From NCBI GenBank assembly GCA_017432685.1, contig JAFRIR010000041.1, positions 1 through 64,000 of the forward strand: DNA of 64,000 bases. The letters are read 5' to 3'. This document shows, piece after piece, positions 30,901 to 38,478 of this stretch. Under the pieces are notes generated by a model. The model saw nothing but the letters and a program-made list of their open reading frames with translations. It ran no database searches and had not been told where the DNA came from. The translations under genes and the position numbers were made by a program. The stretch's first letter is position 1. Every line of letters starts with the position of its first letter. This DNA comes from Flexilinea sp. GTDB taxonomy: Bacteria > Chloroflexota > Anaerolineae > Anaerolineales > Anaerolineaceae.

Positions 30901-33900
30901 CAGAAGGACGTGACCATCACCGCCGACAGCGATAAGAAGACCTATGACGGCACTGCCCTGACGAAGGACAGCTACACCAATACCGCTCTGGCCGAAGGTG
31001 ACAGCATCGACACCGTCACCGTGACCGGTTCTCAGACCGTGGTCGGTACAAGCGATAACGTCCCGTCCGCCGCTGTGATCAAGAACGCAGCCGGTGATGA
31101 TGTGACCGGCAGCTATGCCATCACTTACGCCAACGGTACGCTGGAAGTGACGAAGATGGCCGTGACCATCACTGCTGACAGTGACACAAAGGTCTATGAC
31201 GGCACAGCTCTGACGAAGGACAGCTACACCAATACCGCTCTGGCCGAAGGTGACAGCCTTTCCTCCGTCACCGTAACCGGTTCTCAGACCGTGGTCGGTG
31301 AAGCTTCCAATGTTCCGTCTGCTGCTGTCATCAAGAACGCAGCCGATGAAGACGTGACCGGCAGCTATGAGATCACCTATGTCAATGGCGCTCTCAGTGT
31401 GACTGTCAATCAGTCCGCGGTCATCACCGCTGACAGTGACACGAAGGTCTATGACGGCTCCGCCCTCACAAAGAACAGTTATCAGGCAGCCGGACTGGCG
31501 GAAGGCGACAGGGTTGACTCCGTCACTGTTACCGGTTCTCAGACCGTGTTTGGCAGCTCCGATAACGTTCCTTCCGCGGCGAAGATTGTAAACACAGCCG
31601 GTGAGGATGTGACCGCGAGCTACGAGGTCACATACAGGAACGGCACACTCGCTATTACAAAGAAATCCATCACGATCACCGCTGACGGTGGCACGAAGGT
31701 TTATGACGGCGCCGCCCTGACAAAGGACAGCTACACCAACAGCGATCTGGCGGAAGGTGACAGGATCGACTCCGTCACCGTAAGAGGTTCTCAGACCGTA
31801 GTAGGAACCTCCGTGAACACACCGTCTGCGGCGAAAATCGTGAACACAGCCGGTGATGATGTGACTGGCAGCTATGACATCACTTATGTGAACGGTACTT
31901 TGCAGGTGACGCAGAAGTCCCTGACCATCACTGCCGACAGCGCTGAAAAGGTCTATGATGGCTCCGCCCTGACGAAGAACAGCTACACCAACAGCGATCT
32001 GGCAGGAGGCGACAGCATTACATCTGTCACCATAACAGGTTCTCAGACTGTGGTCGGTACCTCTTATAACGTCCCGACCGCTGCCGTGATCAAGAACGCA
32101 GCCGGTGAGGATGTGACTGACAGCTATGCTGTTACTTACGCCAACGGCACACTGGAAGTGACCCGGAAGTCTCTGACAGTCACCGCCGGAAGCAGCACGA
32201 AAGTCTATGATGGCTCCGCCCTGACGAAGAACAGCTACACAGGCACGGCTCTGGCCACCGGCGACAGCTTTGAGTCTGTCACCGTGACCGGTTCGCAGAC
32301 GGTTGTCGGTACCTCTGACAACATCCCGTCCGCAGCCGTGATCAGGAATGCAGAGCGCGAGAATGTGACCGCCAGCTATGACATCACTTATGTCAACGGT
32401 ACATTGGAAGTGACGCAGAAGGCCCTGACCATCACCGCTGACAGCGATACAAAGGTCTATGACGGCACAGCCCTGACGAAAGACAGCTTCACCAACACCG
32501 CTCTGGCGGCGGGTGACAGCATCGAGAGTGTCACTGTGACCGGTTCACAGACTGTGTATGGCAGCTCTGCCAATGTCCCGTCCGCCGCTGTGATCAAAAA
32601 CGCAGCCGGTGAGAATGTGACTGCCAGTTATGACATCACCTATGCCAACGGTACGCTGGATGTGACGAAAAAGGCCGTGACCATCTCCGCCGAAAGCGCC
32701 ACGAAGGTCTATGATGCCGCTGCCCTGACGGCGAACTCATACATTACTCCCACTCTCGCGGATGGTGACCATGTTGGTTCCCTTACTGTGACCGGTTCAC
32801 AGACCATTGTGGGCGAAAGTGACAACGTCCCGTCTGCAGCTGTGATCCGGAATGCGGCAAATGAAGATGTGACTGACAGCTACGATATCACTTATGCCAA
32901 TGGCACACTCCTTGTGACAGTCAACCGGGCCGTGATCATCACTGCCGACAGTGACTCGAAGGTCTATGATGGCACAGCGTTGACGAAGAACGCCTACCAT
33001 GTGACCGGATTGGCCGGTGAGGACAGTGTGGCATCCGTTACTGTCACCGGTTCGCAGACCGTGGTCGGGACAAGCGATAACGTCCCGTCCGCCGCGAAGA
33101 TCGTGAACGCAGCCGGTGAGGATGTGACCGCCAGCTACGAGATCACCTACAAGAACGGCAGCGTGAAAGTGACTGCAAAACCGCTCACCATCACCGCCGA
33201 CAATGACACAAAGACCTATGACGGCACAGCCCTGACGAAGAACAGCTACACCAACACCGCTCTGGCGGCTCTTGACAGCATCGATTCCGTCACCGTGACC
33301 GGTTCACAGACTGTGTATGGCAGCTCTGCCAATGTCCCGTCCGCCGCTGTCATCCTGAACGCAGCCGGTGAGAATGTGACTGCCAGTTACGACATCACCT
33401 ACGCCAACGGCACACTGGGAGTAACAAAGAAGGCTGTGACTGTCACCGCTGACAGCGGAGCGAAGACCTATAACGGCGCTGCCCTGACGAAGAACAGCTT
33501 CACCAACACCGCTCTGGCGGCAGGAGACAGCATCGCTGTCACCGTGACCGGTTCTCAAACTGTTGTGGGTAAAACCACCAACATCCCGTCCTCAGCCGTG
33601 ATCAGGAACGCAGCTCAGGAAGATGTGACTGACAGCTACGCCATCACCTATGTCAACGGCACGTTGGAAGTGACGCAGAAGGCTCTGACCATCACCGCTG
33701 ACAGTGCCTCGAAGGTCTATGATGCCGAAGCTCTGATCAAGAACAGTTACACCTCTTCCGCCCTTGCCTCCGGTGATGTGTTTGACTCAGTCACAGTTAC
33801 CGGGTCCCAGGTCCTGGCAGGAAAATCTGCGAATGTCCCGTCCGATGCAAAGATCGTGAATGCAGCCGGAGAGGACGTGACTGCCAGCTACGCCATCACC

Positions 33901-36495
33901 TACGTCAACGGTACGCTGGAAGTGACGCCGAAACCAATCTTCATCATCGGTGGCAGTGATACGAAAGTTTATGACGGCACTGCCCTGACGAAGAACAGCT
34001 ATACCGGCATTGCTTCTGCCGCGGCGAAGGTGGCAGCACAGTTGGAAGAAACCGATATCGTTTCGACGGATGGGGCTTCCTCCACGCCGGTGGCGCCGGG
34101 AGACCGGATCGCTTCCGTCACGCTGACCGGTTCACAGACCGATGCCGGCAGTTCTGAAAATGTCCCGTCCGGGGCAGTGATCCTGAATACGAATGGCGAT
34201 GATGTGACTTCAAGCTACCTCATCACTTACATTGAAGGTACGCTGAAAGTAACGCCGAAGCCTGTGACCATTGTCGCCGGCAGTGATGAAAAAGAATATG
34301 ATGGTACCGCGCTGACAAATGAAGGTTTTGTCTATACCGATCTGGCTCCGGAGGAGAGGATCCAGTCAGTCGTTCTGAACGATTCTCAGACCGAAGCCGG
34401 CGCTACGGACAACGTTCCGTCCGGGGCAGTGATCACAAACGCCAACGGCGATGATGTGACCGCCAATTACACGATCACCTATATCAGCGGTACGCTGGAA
34501 GTGATCCGAAAGGCCGTAACGATTACTGCCGACAGCGCTGAGAAGGTTTATGACGGTATCGCTCTTGTGATGAACAGTTACACCAACACCGATCTTGTGG
34601 AAGGTGACCTCATCGATTCCGTCACCATCAGCGGTTCACAGACCCTGGCCGGCAGCTCCGCCAACGTTCCGTCTGAGGTAAAGATCGTGAATGCTCAAGG
34701 CGCAGATGTTACCTCGAACTATCAGGTGAAATATGTCAACGGTACACTGAAGGTGACGCAGAAGTCCCTGACCATCACCGCTGACAGCGACACAAAGGTC
34801 TATGACGGCAAAGCGTTCACGAACACCGGTTATTCCATGACGGGAGAACTGGCGGAAGGCGACACACTCACATCCGTCACCGTCACCGGTTCTCAGACCG
34901 CTGCCGGTGAATCAAAGAATGTCCCGTCCGATGCGGTCATCCTGAATCCGGCTGAAGAGAATGTGACAGCCAGCTACAATATCTCCTATGTCGACGGGAA
35001 CCTGGAAGTCACAAAGAAAGAGCTCCTCATCCGTGCGGACAGCGAAACGAAGGTTTATGATGGGGCTTCACTGCATAAAGACAGTTATACAACCTCTGAA
35101 TTGGCGGAGGGAGACAGGATCGATTCCATCACTGTCAGCGGCAGCCGTATCCAGGCCGGTACCTCTCCGAATGAAGTGAAAGATGCTGTGCTCATGAATG
35201 AAGCCGGCGAAGTTGTCAACGACAATTACACCATCAGCTACATCAAAGGCACGCTCTATGTAGCGCCGGCCCCGGTGACCGTTGCGGCTGACAGCTTCAC
35301 GAAGGAATACGGACAGCTGGATGTTTCCTTCACCGCAAAAGTGACCGGCGTCCTGGAAGGTGAGAGCATCAGTCAGATCACGTATGAATTGTCCCGCGAA
35401 GAGGGCGAGAACCCGGGTGAATATGTCATCACTCCGTCCGGCGTAAAGCTGCAGGGCAACTACAGTGTGACTTATCTGCCGGGCAGGCTCACCATCACCT
35501 GGAATCCGACCACATTCAGTGCGGAAAAGGTTTGGAATGATGATAACAACCGTGATGGTATCCGCCCGGTCTCTCTGGGCGTGATCCTCACCGGTTCTGA
35601 CGGTTCCATCCGTACCAGACGTCTTACCGAAGCGAATGGCTGGAAGGTTTCTGTTGAAGACCTGCCGCTCTATAATGGCGGACAGACCATCACCTACACC
35701 TGGTCTGAAGAAGAAGTTCCGGGTTATGATGGCACCAGTGAAGTGCTGGGCAATGTGACAATATTCACAAACACACATGCAATCACCCGCACTACTGCCA
35801 CTGTAACCAAGATTTGGGATGACCGGGAGAATGCCGGCGGAACACGTCCGGACTTCCTGGGTGTGATCCTGTTCTCCAATGGCGAAAGAGTCTTTGCACA
35901 GACGCTGAGTGATGAAAACGACTGGACGCTGACGGTCGACAACCTGCCGATGTATGAAAACGGCACACAGATCAATTATGTCTGGAATGAACAGAGTGCA
36001 GGAAACGGTTACTATGCAGTCAGGTCAACCGCATCCGGTGGAACCACAACACTGGTCAACTCGAACCTTTACACGCTGAAGATCCGCTTTACCTATGCGG
36101 ATGGTTCGGAAGCTGCGGCTGATTATGTGGATCGTCTCGGTTTCGGTGAGACCTTCGTGGTCGATTCTCCTGAGATCGCAGGGTTCACAGCCGGTCAGGC
36201 ATCCGTTATTGGCGTGATGCCGGCACATGATGTGGAATTTATCGTGATCTATACACCGGAAGGTGAGGAAACACAGAAGACTTCGGTTGTGGAAGCCAGA
36301 AATGATTCCGGGACAGTAAACGAAGAGAGCAACCAGAAGGAGATCCCGCAGCCGCGTGAGCAGATGGCAGTGGACGATGATCACGCAGTCGTTCTGCAGA
36401 CTCCGACACGCCATGTTAATATCGATGAGTATGGCTCTGCCCTTGGTCTCGGTGAGGTCTTCATGACCACCGGAGGGAAATTCTCCTTCGAATAA
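21922..36495 (+). CDS. Giant secreted repeat protein 3 with 36 YDG repeats
   Basis: Predicted exported protein of about 4857 aa. ATG 21922 is preferred over ATG 21838: AAGGTGGT lies just upstream and the signal peptide begins MRKSTVIASIVLVLISILL. Approximate residues: N-terminal beta-rich region 30-275; InlB repeats 278-916; family block 919-1062 (IRLDRDAIP, ILWYVLKYQ); InlB 1062-1160; two Cna-B-like domains 1162-1366; 36 consecutive YDG repeats 1369-4449; one YGX repeat (KEYGQLDVSF); two Cna-B domains 4528-4716; MucBP-like; linker; tail with ALGLGEVF. A typical YDG unit is 84 aa and carries SKVYDGTALTKDSYTNT, SVTVTGSQTV, DNVPSAA and ITYANGTLEV. Units 4 and 32 have Glu/Ala-rich insertions. 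A long stalk projecting the N-terminal InlB region is inferred. No LPXTG, GPI-like or PEP-CTERM signal ends the protein. Confidence 0.88.
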   Translation: MRKSTVIASIVLVLISILLVGMSPVFSQDEGTQVTSKKFNLGDQTNTVVFYTDSSRTTMYVPGGDPLGESLPEVPNGSSGWLIDGTGTYLTANTAITGDMTVTAVYPVEESHNEGDFMQGVSGYLTAQTENNGNVVSKVSALIASPFDEKNLKACFTETGTTTDADNKNFCSNAYPPSVWTFEFVSCTDPGKECDYYVRSGSNYLNISGGKVTLGSPAALRIVKLGDNLYNIKNGNGYLNLKYENDSKNNLYFKSSDKGTYQGSKISVSTSLPMSEFHTLTFDVDGGNVYPGPKSVQAYAGEKISLPAYSGTKNSHSFEGWATEKNGTALSEYSMPTEDVTLYAVYSSEPILWLDVNGGPGLETSSFIEGPVTLPGAELLSRDGYRLVGWSEDKTASEADSDKIIPAGASYPMPDHEVTLYAIWQREVRVTFVSLSSGSMSFIASPGDVIDLSAADYPRVSTWYYEKNGAAEYIHVEPTGDEQADPLFTVPFEDVTFYEPKTVTVAFDANGGEGTREAVQAITGERIELTADGFTRDGSTGFAGWRTDPASGTIYIASYTAGQDDVTLYAAWNYSVSFETGGGDQAGPEAISGLNGDGANGQTLPEYTGKNGGKYDFVGWITVSPDEFDPQTHTVYAPEASLFEDGADLPRASVYHALYKVPVTLYKNNGSDIIGPDLEKVNGNSWSYSASPKEPLDLTQFSTTRNNKVLLGWAPTEKDKVLITGDYYPGTTGRNELWAFWGSEVTFDAKGRIDQSLMPAPIKGFKPDAYYSSGGDLYSSSFRAPAAPNFGNHNFLGWTNEAAGNSVKYKVGDVVSFNSDNMKLYGLWDGYVKVRFSENNGTKDDNLSKENKIYEVGAGITLPSYSGTKEGRTFSGWALESNLEKNAIIDVYPAGSTYTIPDNGKEEIVFYAVWFKSDKLPPVKFGIRLDRDAIPQEPGSHPNTEFTTKAGLKKGPGGTNDWKIGNVLFDNAVKTQQFILDNAHPVDPPKDQYYLANNVTAALNFLPSVDDVVRILGANGIEFNPETDFILWYVLKYQPDAKWNGETYEGDYCWHVDGIVLSREKVSLNYDKGNTLPADHRSYWSLPEGFQVLQNSTTEVGRDGGADHAYGEVKLVSGRPHDGYAFIGWTTTPDYEEGDELLQDGDPITLGTETVTLYAQWERPMKEIKVEKHWQDGGNAASTRPASITVYPLADGVKLSQYNNGITLSGDGSAWSSAAVSVPVHTDDKNHTINYTWEEKLPDASKDDYVQLSNTVSGDTTVIKNTLVVSSTVTKVWADGDEKHAEDGITAVLKRSVNDIDDPDFAVPVELSGENGWSHTESGLSRLEESTGTAYKYYWRETQGKEAYTPEYADGDNNTTITNSRIEIPITITAGGDTWVYDGTAHEYDSFDASSITAGELDEGDTLSSLSFSGSQTVAGSSVNVPSGAVITDAGGKDVTGKYKITYVNGKLEVTAKPITITADSGTHVYDGTAFAIDGYTNDELGTGDKIDSVTVSGSQTVVGTSDNVASDAVIKNKAGEDVTSSYTITYVDGTLTVSPLAVTITADSDTKVYDGTALTKGTYTYTALAAGDSLSSVTVTGSQKDAGSSDNVPSEAKIVNAGGEDVTESYAITYANGTLEVTKKAVTITADSDSKIYDGTALTNDGYKSTALAAETSVEESEESETADTVVAEGDGLASGDTIESVTVTGSQIEVGTSDNVPSEAKIVNADGKDVTGNYTITYSNGTLGVTKKNLTITAGSGDKVYDGTALTNDSYTNSALAEGDKIDSVTVTGSQTVVGSSDNVPSEAKIVNAADEDMTANYEITYTNGTLGVTAKTVTITAASDTKTYDGTALTKDSYTNTALAEGDSLSSVTVTGLQIVVGFSENVPSEAKIVNADGEDVTASYAITYANGSLEVKQMGLTITADSDTRTYNGAALTVNSYGSTGLAEGDSFESVTVTGSQTVFGTANNVPSAAKIVNAAGEDVTASYDITYTNGTLEVTKLALTITAEGDEKVYDGTALTKNSYTNTDLATGDEIDSVTVTGSQTVVGSSDNVPSAAVIKNAAGDDVTASYEITYANGTLEVMQKELTITADGDNKVYDGTALTKTSYTNSDLASGDRVDSVTITGSQTVVGASDNVPSAAVIVNADGDDVTDSYEISYANGTLEVTKMAVTITADSDSKAYDGTALTKNSYTHTDLASGDSVDSVTVTGSQTVVGASNNVPSAAKIVNSDGADVTASYEFSYVNGTLEVTKKDVTITADSDSKVYDGTALTKDSYTNTALASGDKIDSVTVTGSQTVAGASDNVPSAAVIKNAAEEDVTASYEITYANGTLEVTQKAVTITADSDTKIYDAAALTKDSYTNTALAEGDSIDTVTVTGSQTVVGTSDNVPSAAVIKNAADEDVTGSYDITYANGTLEVTKMALTITADSDTKVYDAAALTKDSYTNTALAEGDKIDSVTVTGSQTVVGTNDNVPSAAVIKNAADEDVTGSYEITYANGTLQITQNDALIITADSDTKVYDGSALTKNSYQAAGLAEGDQVESVTVTGSQIMAGTSDNVPSAAKIVNADGVDVTASYEITYANGTLEVTAKTITITADSDEKVYDGAALTKDSYTNTDLATGDSITSVTVTGSQTVVGTSDNVPSAAVIKNADDEDVTESYAITYTSGTLEVTAKTITITADSDEKVYDGTALTKDSYTNTALAEGDSISSVTVTGSQIVVGSSNNVPSAAVIKNTDDEDVTSSYTITYENGSLEVTQKELTITADSDTKVYDGAALTKDSYTNTDLAAGDSVDSVTVTGTQTVVGTIDNLPSAAKIVNAAGEDVTASYKISYVNGTLEVTTKTITITADSDEKVYDGAALTKGSYTNTDLATGDSIDSVTVTGSRTVVGSSDNVPSGAVILNAGGADVTASYEITYANGTLEVTQKAVTITADSDSKVYDGTALTKDSYTNTDLASGDSITSVTVTGSQTVVGTSDNIPSAAVIKNAAGEDVTGSYDITYANGTLEVTQKDVTITADSDKKTYDGTALTKDSYTNTALAEGDSIDTVTVTGSQTVVGTSDNVPSAAVIKNAAGDDVTGSYAITYANGTLEVTKMAVTITADSDTKVYDGTALTKDSYTNTALAEGDSLSSVTVTGSQTVVGEASNVPSAAVIKNAADEDVTGSYEITYVNGALSVTVNQSAVITADSDTKVYDGSALTKNSYQAAGLAEGDRVDSVTVTGSQTVFGSSDNVPSAAKIVNTAGEDVTASYEVTYRNGTLAITKKSITITADGGTKVYDGAALTKDSYTNSDLAEGDRIDSVTVRGSQTVVGTSVNTPSAAKIVNTAGDDVTGSYDITYVNGTLQVTQKSLTITADSAEKVYDGSALTKNSYTNSDLAGGDSITSVTITGSQTVVGTSYNVPTAAVIKNAAGEDVTDSYAVTYANGTLEVTRKSLTVTAGSSTKVYDGSALTKNSYTGTALATGDSFESVTVTGSQTVVGTSDNIPSAAVIRNAERENVTASYDITYVNGTLEVTQKALTITADSDTKVYDGTALTKDSFTNTALAAGDSIESVTVTGSQTVYGSSANVPSAAVIKNAAGENVTASYDITYANGTLDVTKKAVTISAESATKVYDAAALTANSYITPTLADGDHVGSLTVTGSQTIVGESDNVPSAAVIRNAANEDVTDSYDITYANGTLLVTVNRAVIITADSDSKVYDGTALTKNAYHVTGLAGEDSVASVTVTGSQTVVGTSDNVPSAAKIVNAAGEDVTASYEITYKNGSVKVTAKPLTITADNDTKTYDGTALTKNSYTNTALAALDSIDSVTVTGSQTVYGSSANVPSAAVILNAAGENVTASYDITYANGTLGVTKKAVTVTADSGAKTYNGAALTKNSFTNTALAAGDSIAVTVTGSQTVVGKTTNIPSSAVIRNAAQEDVTDSYAITYVNGTLEVTQKALTITADSASKVYDAEALIKNSYTSSALASGDVFDSVTVTGSQVLAGKSANVPSDAKIVNAAGEDVTASYAITYVNGTLEVTPKPIFIIGGSDTKVYDGTALTKNSYTGIASAAAKVAAQLEETDIVSTDGASSTPVAPGDRIASVTLTGSQTDAGSSENVPSGAVILNTNGDDVTSSYLITYIEGTLKVTPKPVTIVAGSDEKEYDGTALTNEGFVYTDLAPEERIQSVVLNDSQTEAGATDNVPSGAVITNANGDDVTANYTITYISGTLEVIRKAVTITADSAEKVYDGIALVMNSYTNTDLVEGDLIDSVTISGSQTLAGSSANVPSEVKIVNAQGADVTSNYQVKYVNGTLKVTQKSLTITADSDTKVYDGKAFTNTGYSMTGELAEGDTLTSVTVTGSQTAAGESKNVPSDAVILNPAEENVTASYNISYVDGNLEVTKKELLIRADSETKVYDGASLHKDSYTTSELAEGDRIDSITVSGSRIQAGTSPNEVKDAVLMNEAGEVVNDNYTISYIKGTLYVAPAPVTVAADSFTKEYGQLDVSFTAKVTGVLEGESISQITYELSREEGENPGEYVITPSGVKLQGNYSVTYLPGRLTITWNPTTFSAEKVWNDDNNRDGIRPVSLGVILTGSDGSIRTRRLTEANGWKVSVEDLPLYNGGQTITYTWSEEEVPGYDGTSEVLGNVTIFTNTHAITRTTATVTKIWDDRENAGGTRPDFLGVILFSNGERVFAQTLSDENDWTLTVDNLPMYENGTQINYVWNEQSAGNGYYAVRSTASGGTTTLVNSNLYTLKIRFTYADGSEAAADYVDRLGFGETFVVDSPEIAGFTAGQASVIGVMPAHDVEFIVIYTPEGEETQKTSVVEARNDSGTVNEESNQKEIPQPREQMAVDDDHAVVLQTPTRHVNIDEYGSALGLGEVFMTTGGKFSFE
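26025..35269 (+). repeat. 36-unit tandem array of about 252-bp coding repeats
   Basis: The YDG region of giant gene 3 is a DNA-level tandem repeat. Long identical stretches (for example around GACAGCTACACCAATAC and GTGACCGGTTCTCAGAC) recur in almost every unit, most strongly in units 8-21. Edge units (1-3, 32-36) are more diverged, the usual sign of unequal crossing-over in the middle of an array. Long open frames on the opposite strand here are a by-product of the repetition. Confidence 0.9.
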
Positions 36496-36522
36496 GGATC
36501 ACTAAAAAAAATTAATCCAACA

Positions 36523-36547
36523 GACGGACCCGCGATGCGGGTCCGTC
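36523..36547 (+). terminator. Hairpin after giant gene 3
   Basis: A perfect 11-bp stem, GACGGACCCGC / GCGGGTCCGTC, has a GAT loop 28 bp after the stop codon. There is an A-run before it and only CCTCTAT after it, so it may be a weak terminator on this strand. TATAAT at 36563-36568 follows and may be the -10 of the next gene. Confidence 0.6.
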
Positions 36548-36606
36548 CCTCTATATATCGGGTATAATTTACAGATAAACAATAACAATTGCGCGGAGGT
36601 GCGGCT

Positions 36607-37494
36607 GTGAAAACCCTTTGTTTCGGATCCCTCAATATCGATAATGTCTATGACGTTCCCCATTTCGTCGCCCGGGGCGAGACCCTGGCGGCGAGCGAGC
36701 TGAACATCTTCAGCGGCGGGAAGGGACTGAACCAGTCCATAGCCCTTTCCCGGGCAGGGCTGGAGGTCTTCCATGCCGGCACTATCGGTACCGACGGACA
36801 GTTCCTCCTGGACGAGCTGAAGGCAGCCGGGGTCGATACCCGCTATACCGCGGTCCTCGATGACACGAAAACCGGACACGCCATCATCCAGAAGGCTCCG
36901 GACGGAGACAACTGCATCCTGCTTTTCGGCGGGGCGAATCAACAGATCACCCGGGAACAGATCGACCGAACGCTTGCGAATTTTGGTGAAGGCGACCTGC
37001 TGGTGGTGCAGAACGAGATCAGCGAGCTGCATTACCTGGTCAGTGCGGCCAGGTCGCGCGGTATGCTGACTGCCCTGAATCCCTCCCCGATGGAGTATTC
37101 CCTCCTCCCGCTGCTGAGTCAGGTGGATTACCTGATCCTGAACGAGATCGAGGCTGCCCAGTTTTTGAAATTGGCTGAAGCCGGCGACCCGGACGAGATG
37201 CTGGACGCGCTGATCCGCCTCTTCCCATCCGTGACCATTGTCCTGACCCTCGGCAGTGACGGCTCGGTCTATGCCAAAGGTGCGGAGCGCATCCGTCAGG
37301 CAGCCATCCCCGTGCAGGCCGTCGACACCACTGCAGCCGGCGATACCTTCACCGGTTACCTGCTGGCGGGTCTGCTGACGGGCGGGGATCCTGCGACCGC
37401 ACTGAAATATGCCGCCACGGCTGCCGCCATTGCCGTCACCCGTCCCGGCGCTGCCCCCTCCATCCCGACGAAAGAAGAAGTGGAAAACTATTAA
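36607..37494 (+). CDS. PfkB-family sugar kinase, ribokinase-like
   Basis: Cytoplasmic carbohydrate kinase of 295 aa, most like ribokinase (ribose to ribose 5-phosphate). Motifs: FGSLNIDNVYDVPHF at the N-terminus, the sugar-binding FSGGKGLNQSIALSRAG, the NPSP segment, and the anion-hole/catalytic DTTAAGDTFTGYLLAGL with the catalytic Asp. GTG 36607 is chosen because GGAGGT lies 6 nt upstream; an upstream in-frame TTG at 36589 has no binding site. A TATAAT at 36563-36568 gives it its own likely promoter. It converges on two nucleoside hydrolases whose reaction releases ribose, which supports ribose as the substrate. Other pentoses or nucleosides cannot be excluded. Confidence 0.85.
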   Translation: MKTLCFGSLNIDNVYDVPHFVARGETLAASELNIFSGGKGLNQSIALSRAGLEVFHAGTIGTDGQFLLDELKAAGVDTRYTAVLDDTKTGHAIIQKAPDGDNCILLFGGANQQITREQIDRTLANFGEGDLLVVQNEISELHYLVSAARSRGMLTALNPSPMEYSLLPLLSQVDYLILNEIEAAQFLKLAEAGDPDEMLDALIRLFPSVTIVLTLGSDGSVYAKGAERIRQAAIPVQAVDTTAAGDTFTGYLLAGLLTGGDPATALKYAATAAAIAVTRPGAAPSIPTKEEVENY

Positions 37495-37502
37495 ACAAAA
37501 AT

Positions 37503-37529
37503 GGACGGGCTCGCTTCGCGGGCCCGTCC
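37503..37529. terminator. Bidirectional terminator between the kinase and the nucleoside hydrolases
   Basis: A 12-bp stem, GGACGGGCTCGC / GCGGGCCCGTCC, has a TTC loop. An A-rich stretch lies to the left and ATTATTATTTTAT to the right. It serves both convergent genes. Confidence 0.8.
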
Positions 37530-37545
37530 TCCGGGTATTATTATT

Positions 37546-38478
37546 TTATATGCTCTGTATCGCGTCTTTTAGAAGCGCGATGAATTTTTCGCGGTCGACC
37601 TTCAGGATCACCAGCGCGTTGGTGAAGGGGAACTGCTTATCGGAGTAAAGATCGGTGATGGTCTTGCCGCTGGTGAAGGACCCTCTGGTCTCCACCACAA
37701 CGCCCGCTTCCTCACCCTCAAACAGCTCCGGATGTGCCAGGTACATCACCGGGCAGGAGTCGTGCATGCAAAAACCTTTAACACCGTATTTTGCCAGCAC
37801 TGCATAGGAGTGCATCAGGATCGCCTTGACGAAGGTTCCGGCGCTCTTTCCGGAAGCAGCCAGCTCGTCCAGATCCTCCATCTCAAAATAGGCCTGGGTG
37901 GTGACATCCAGCCCGCACATCACGATCGGTGCCCCGCAGCGGAACACGATATCGGCCGCCTGCGGGTCGGCGTAGATGTTGAACTCAGCCGCCGGGGTGA
38001 TGTTGCCCGGTCCCGCAGAACCGCCCATCAGCGTGATAGAGTGCAGCAGCTTCGGCAGGTCCGGATATTTGGTGAAGGCAATGGCGATGTTGGTCAGCGG
38101 ACCGGTAGGCACCAGACGTAATTCTCCGGGATGAGCCCTGGCACAAGCATAAAGCGCGTCCCAGGCGCTCTCCTTCTGTTCTGCCACGCCTTCCGGCAGC
38201 GGCAGCTCCACATCCCCGAGGCCGTTTTCCCCGTGAACGTAAGCCGCGGTCACCAGCGGGATCACCATCGGCTTCTCCGCACCGCGGTAGACCGGGTAGT
38301 CAGTCCCCATCAGGGCATTGATGCGGTGTGTATTCCAATATGCATTGTCCTGGATCGTGTTGCCACAGACAGCGGAGATACCCAGGATCTCAAGCTCCGG
38401 GAGCTTGTGGGCAAGCATGATTGCCACGGCATCGTCGGTGCCGGTGTCGCAGTCCATCCAGACAGGAATTTTCGTCAT
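37546..38478 (-). CDS. Nucleoside hydrolase (inosine-uridine preferring family), copy 1
   Basis: N-ribohydrolase of 310 aa that splits nucleosides into base and ribose. The calcium-binding N-terminal motif DCDTGTDDA is intact, GNTIQDNAYWNTHRI follows, and the C-terminal MHDSCPVMYLAHPE carries the conserved HD pair. GGAGG lies just upstream of the ATG. The start overlaps the stop of the second hydrolase by 4 nt (ATGA), so the two are translationally coupled, with this one downstream. The two copies are clearly diverged and probably differ in base preference, which cannot be read from the sequence. Import genes for nucleosides lie upstream on the same strand. Confidence 0.93.
   Translation of the reverse strand: MTKIPVWMDCDTGTDDAVAIMLAHKLPELEILGISAVCGNTIQDNAYWNTHRINALMGTDYPVYRGAEKPMVIPLVTAAYVHGENGLGDVELPLPEGVAEQKESAWDALYACARAHPGELRLVPTGPLTNIAIAFTKYPDLPKLLHSITLMGGSAGPGNITPAAEFNIYADPQAADIVFRCGAPIVMCGLDVTTQAYFEMEDLDELAASGKSAGTFVKAILMHSYAVLAKYGVKGFCMHDSCPVMYLAHPELFEGEEAGVVVETRGSFTSGKTITDLYSDKQFPFTNALVILKVDREKFIALLKDAIQSI

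Noticed and set aside
26025..35269. Possible CRISPR array because of many regular repeats.
   Set aside because: Units are about 252 bp, translated in frame without spacers, and no cas gene is near. The 7-bp and 195-bp arrays also lack spacers.
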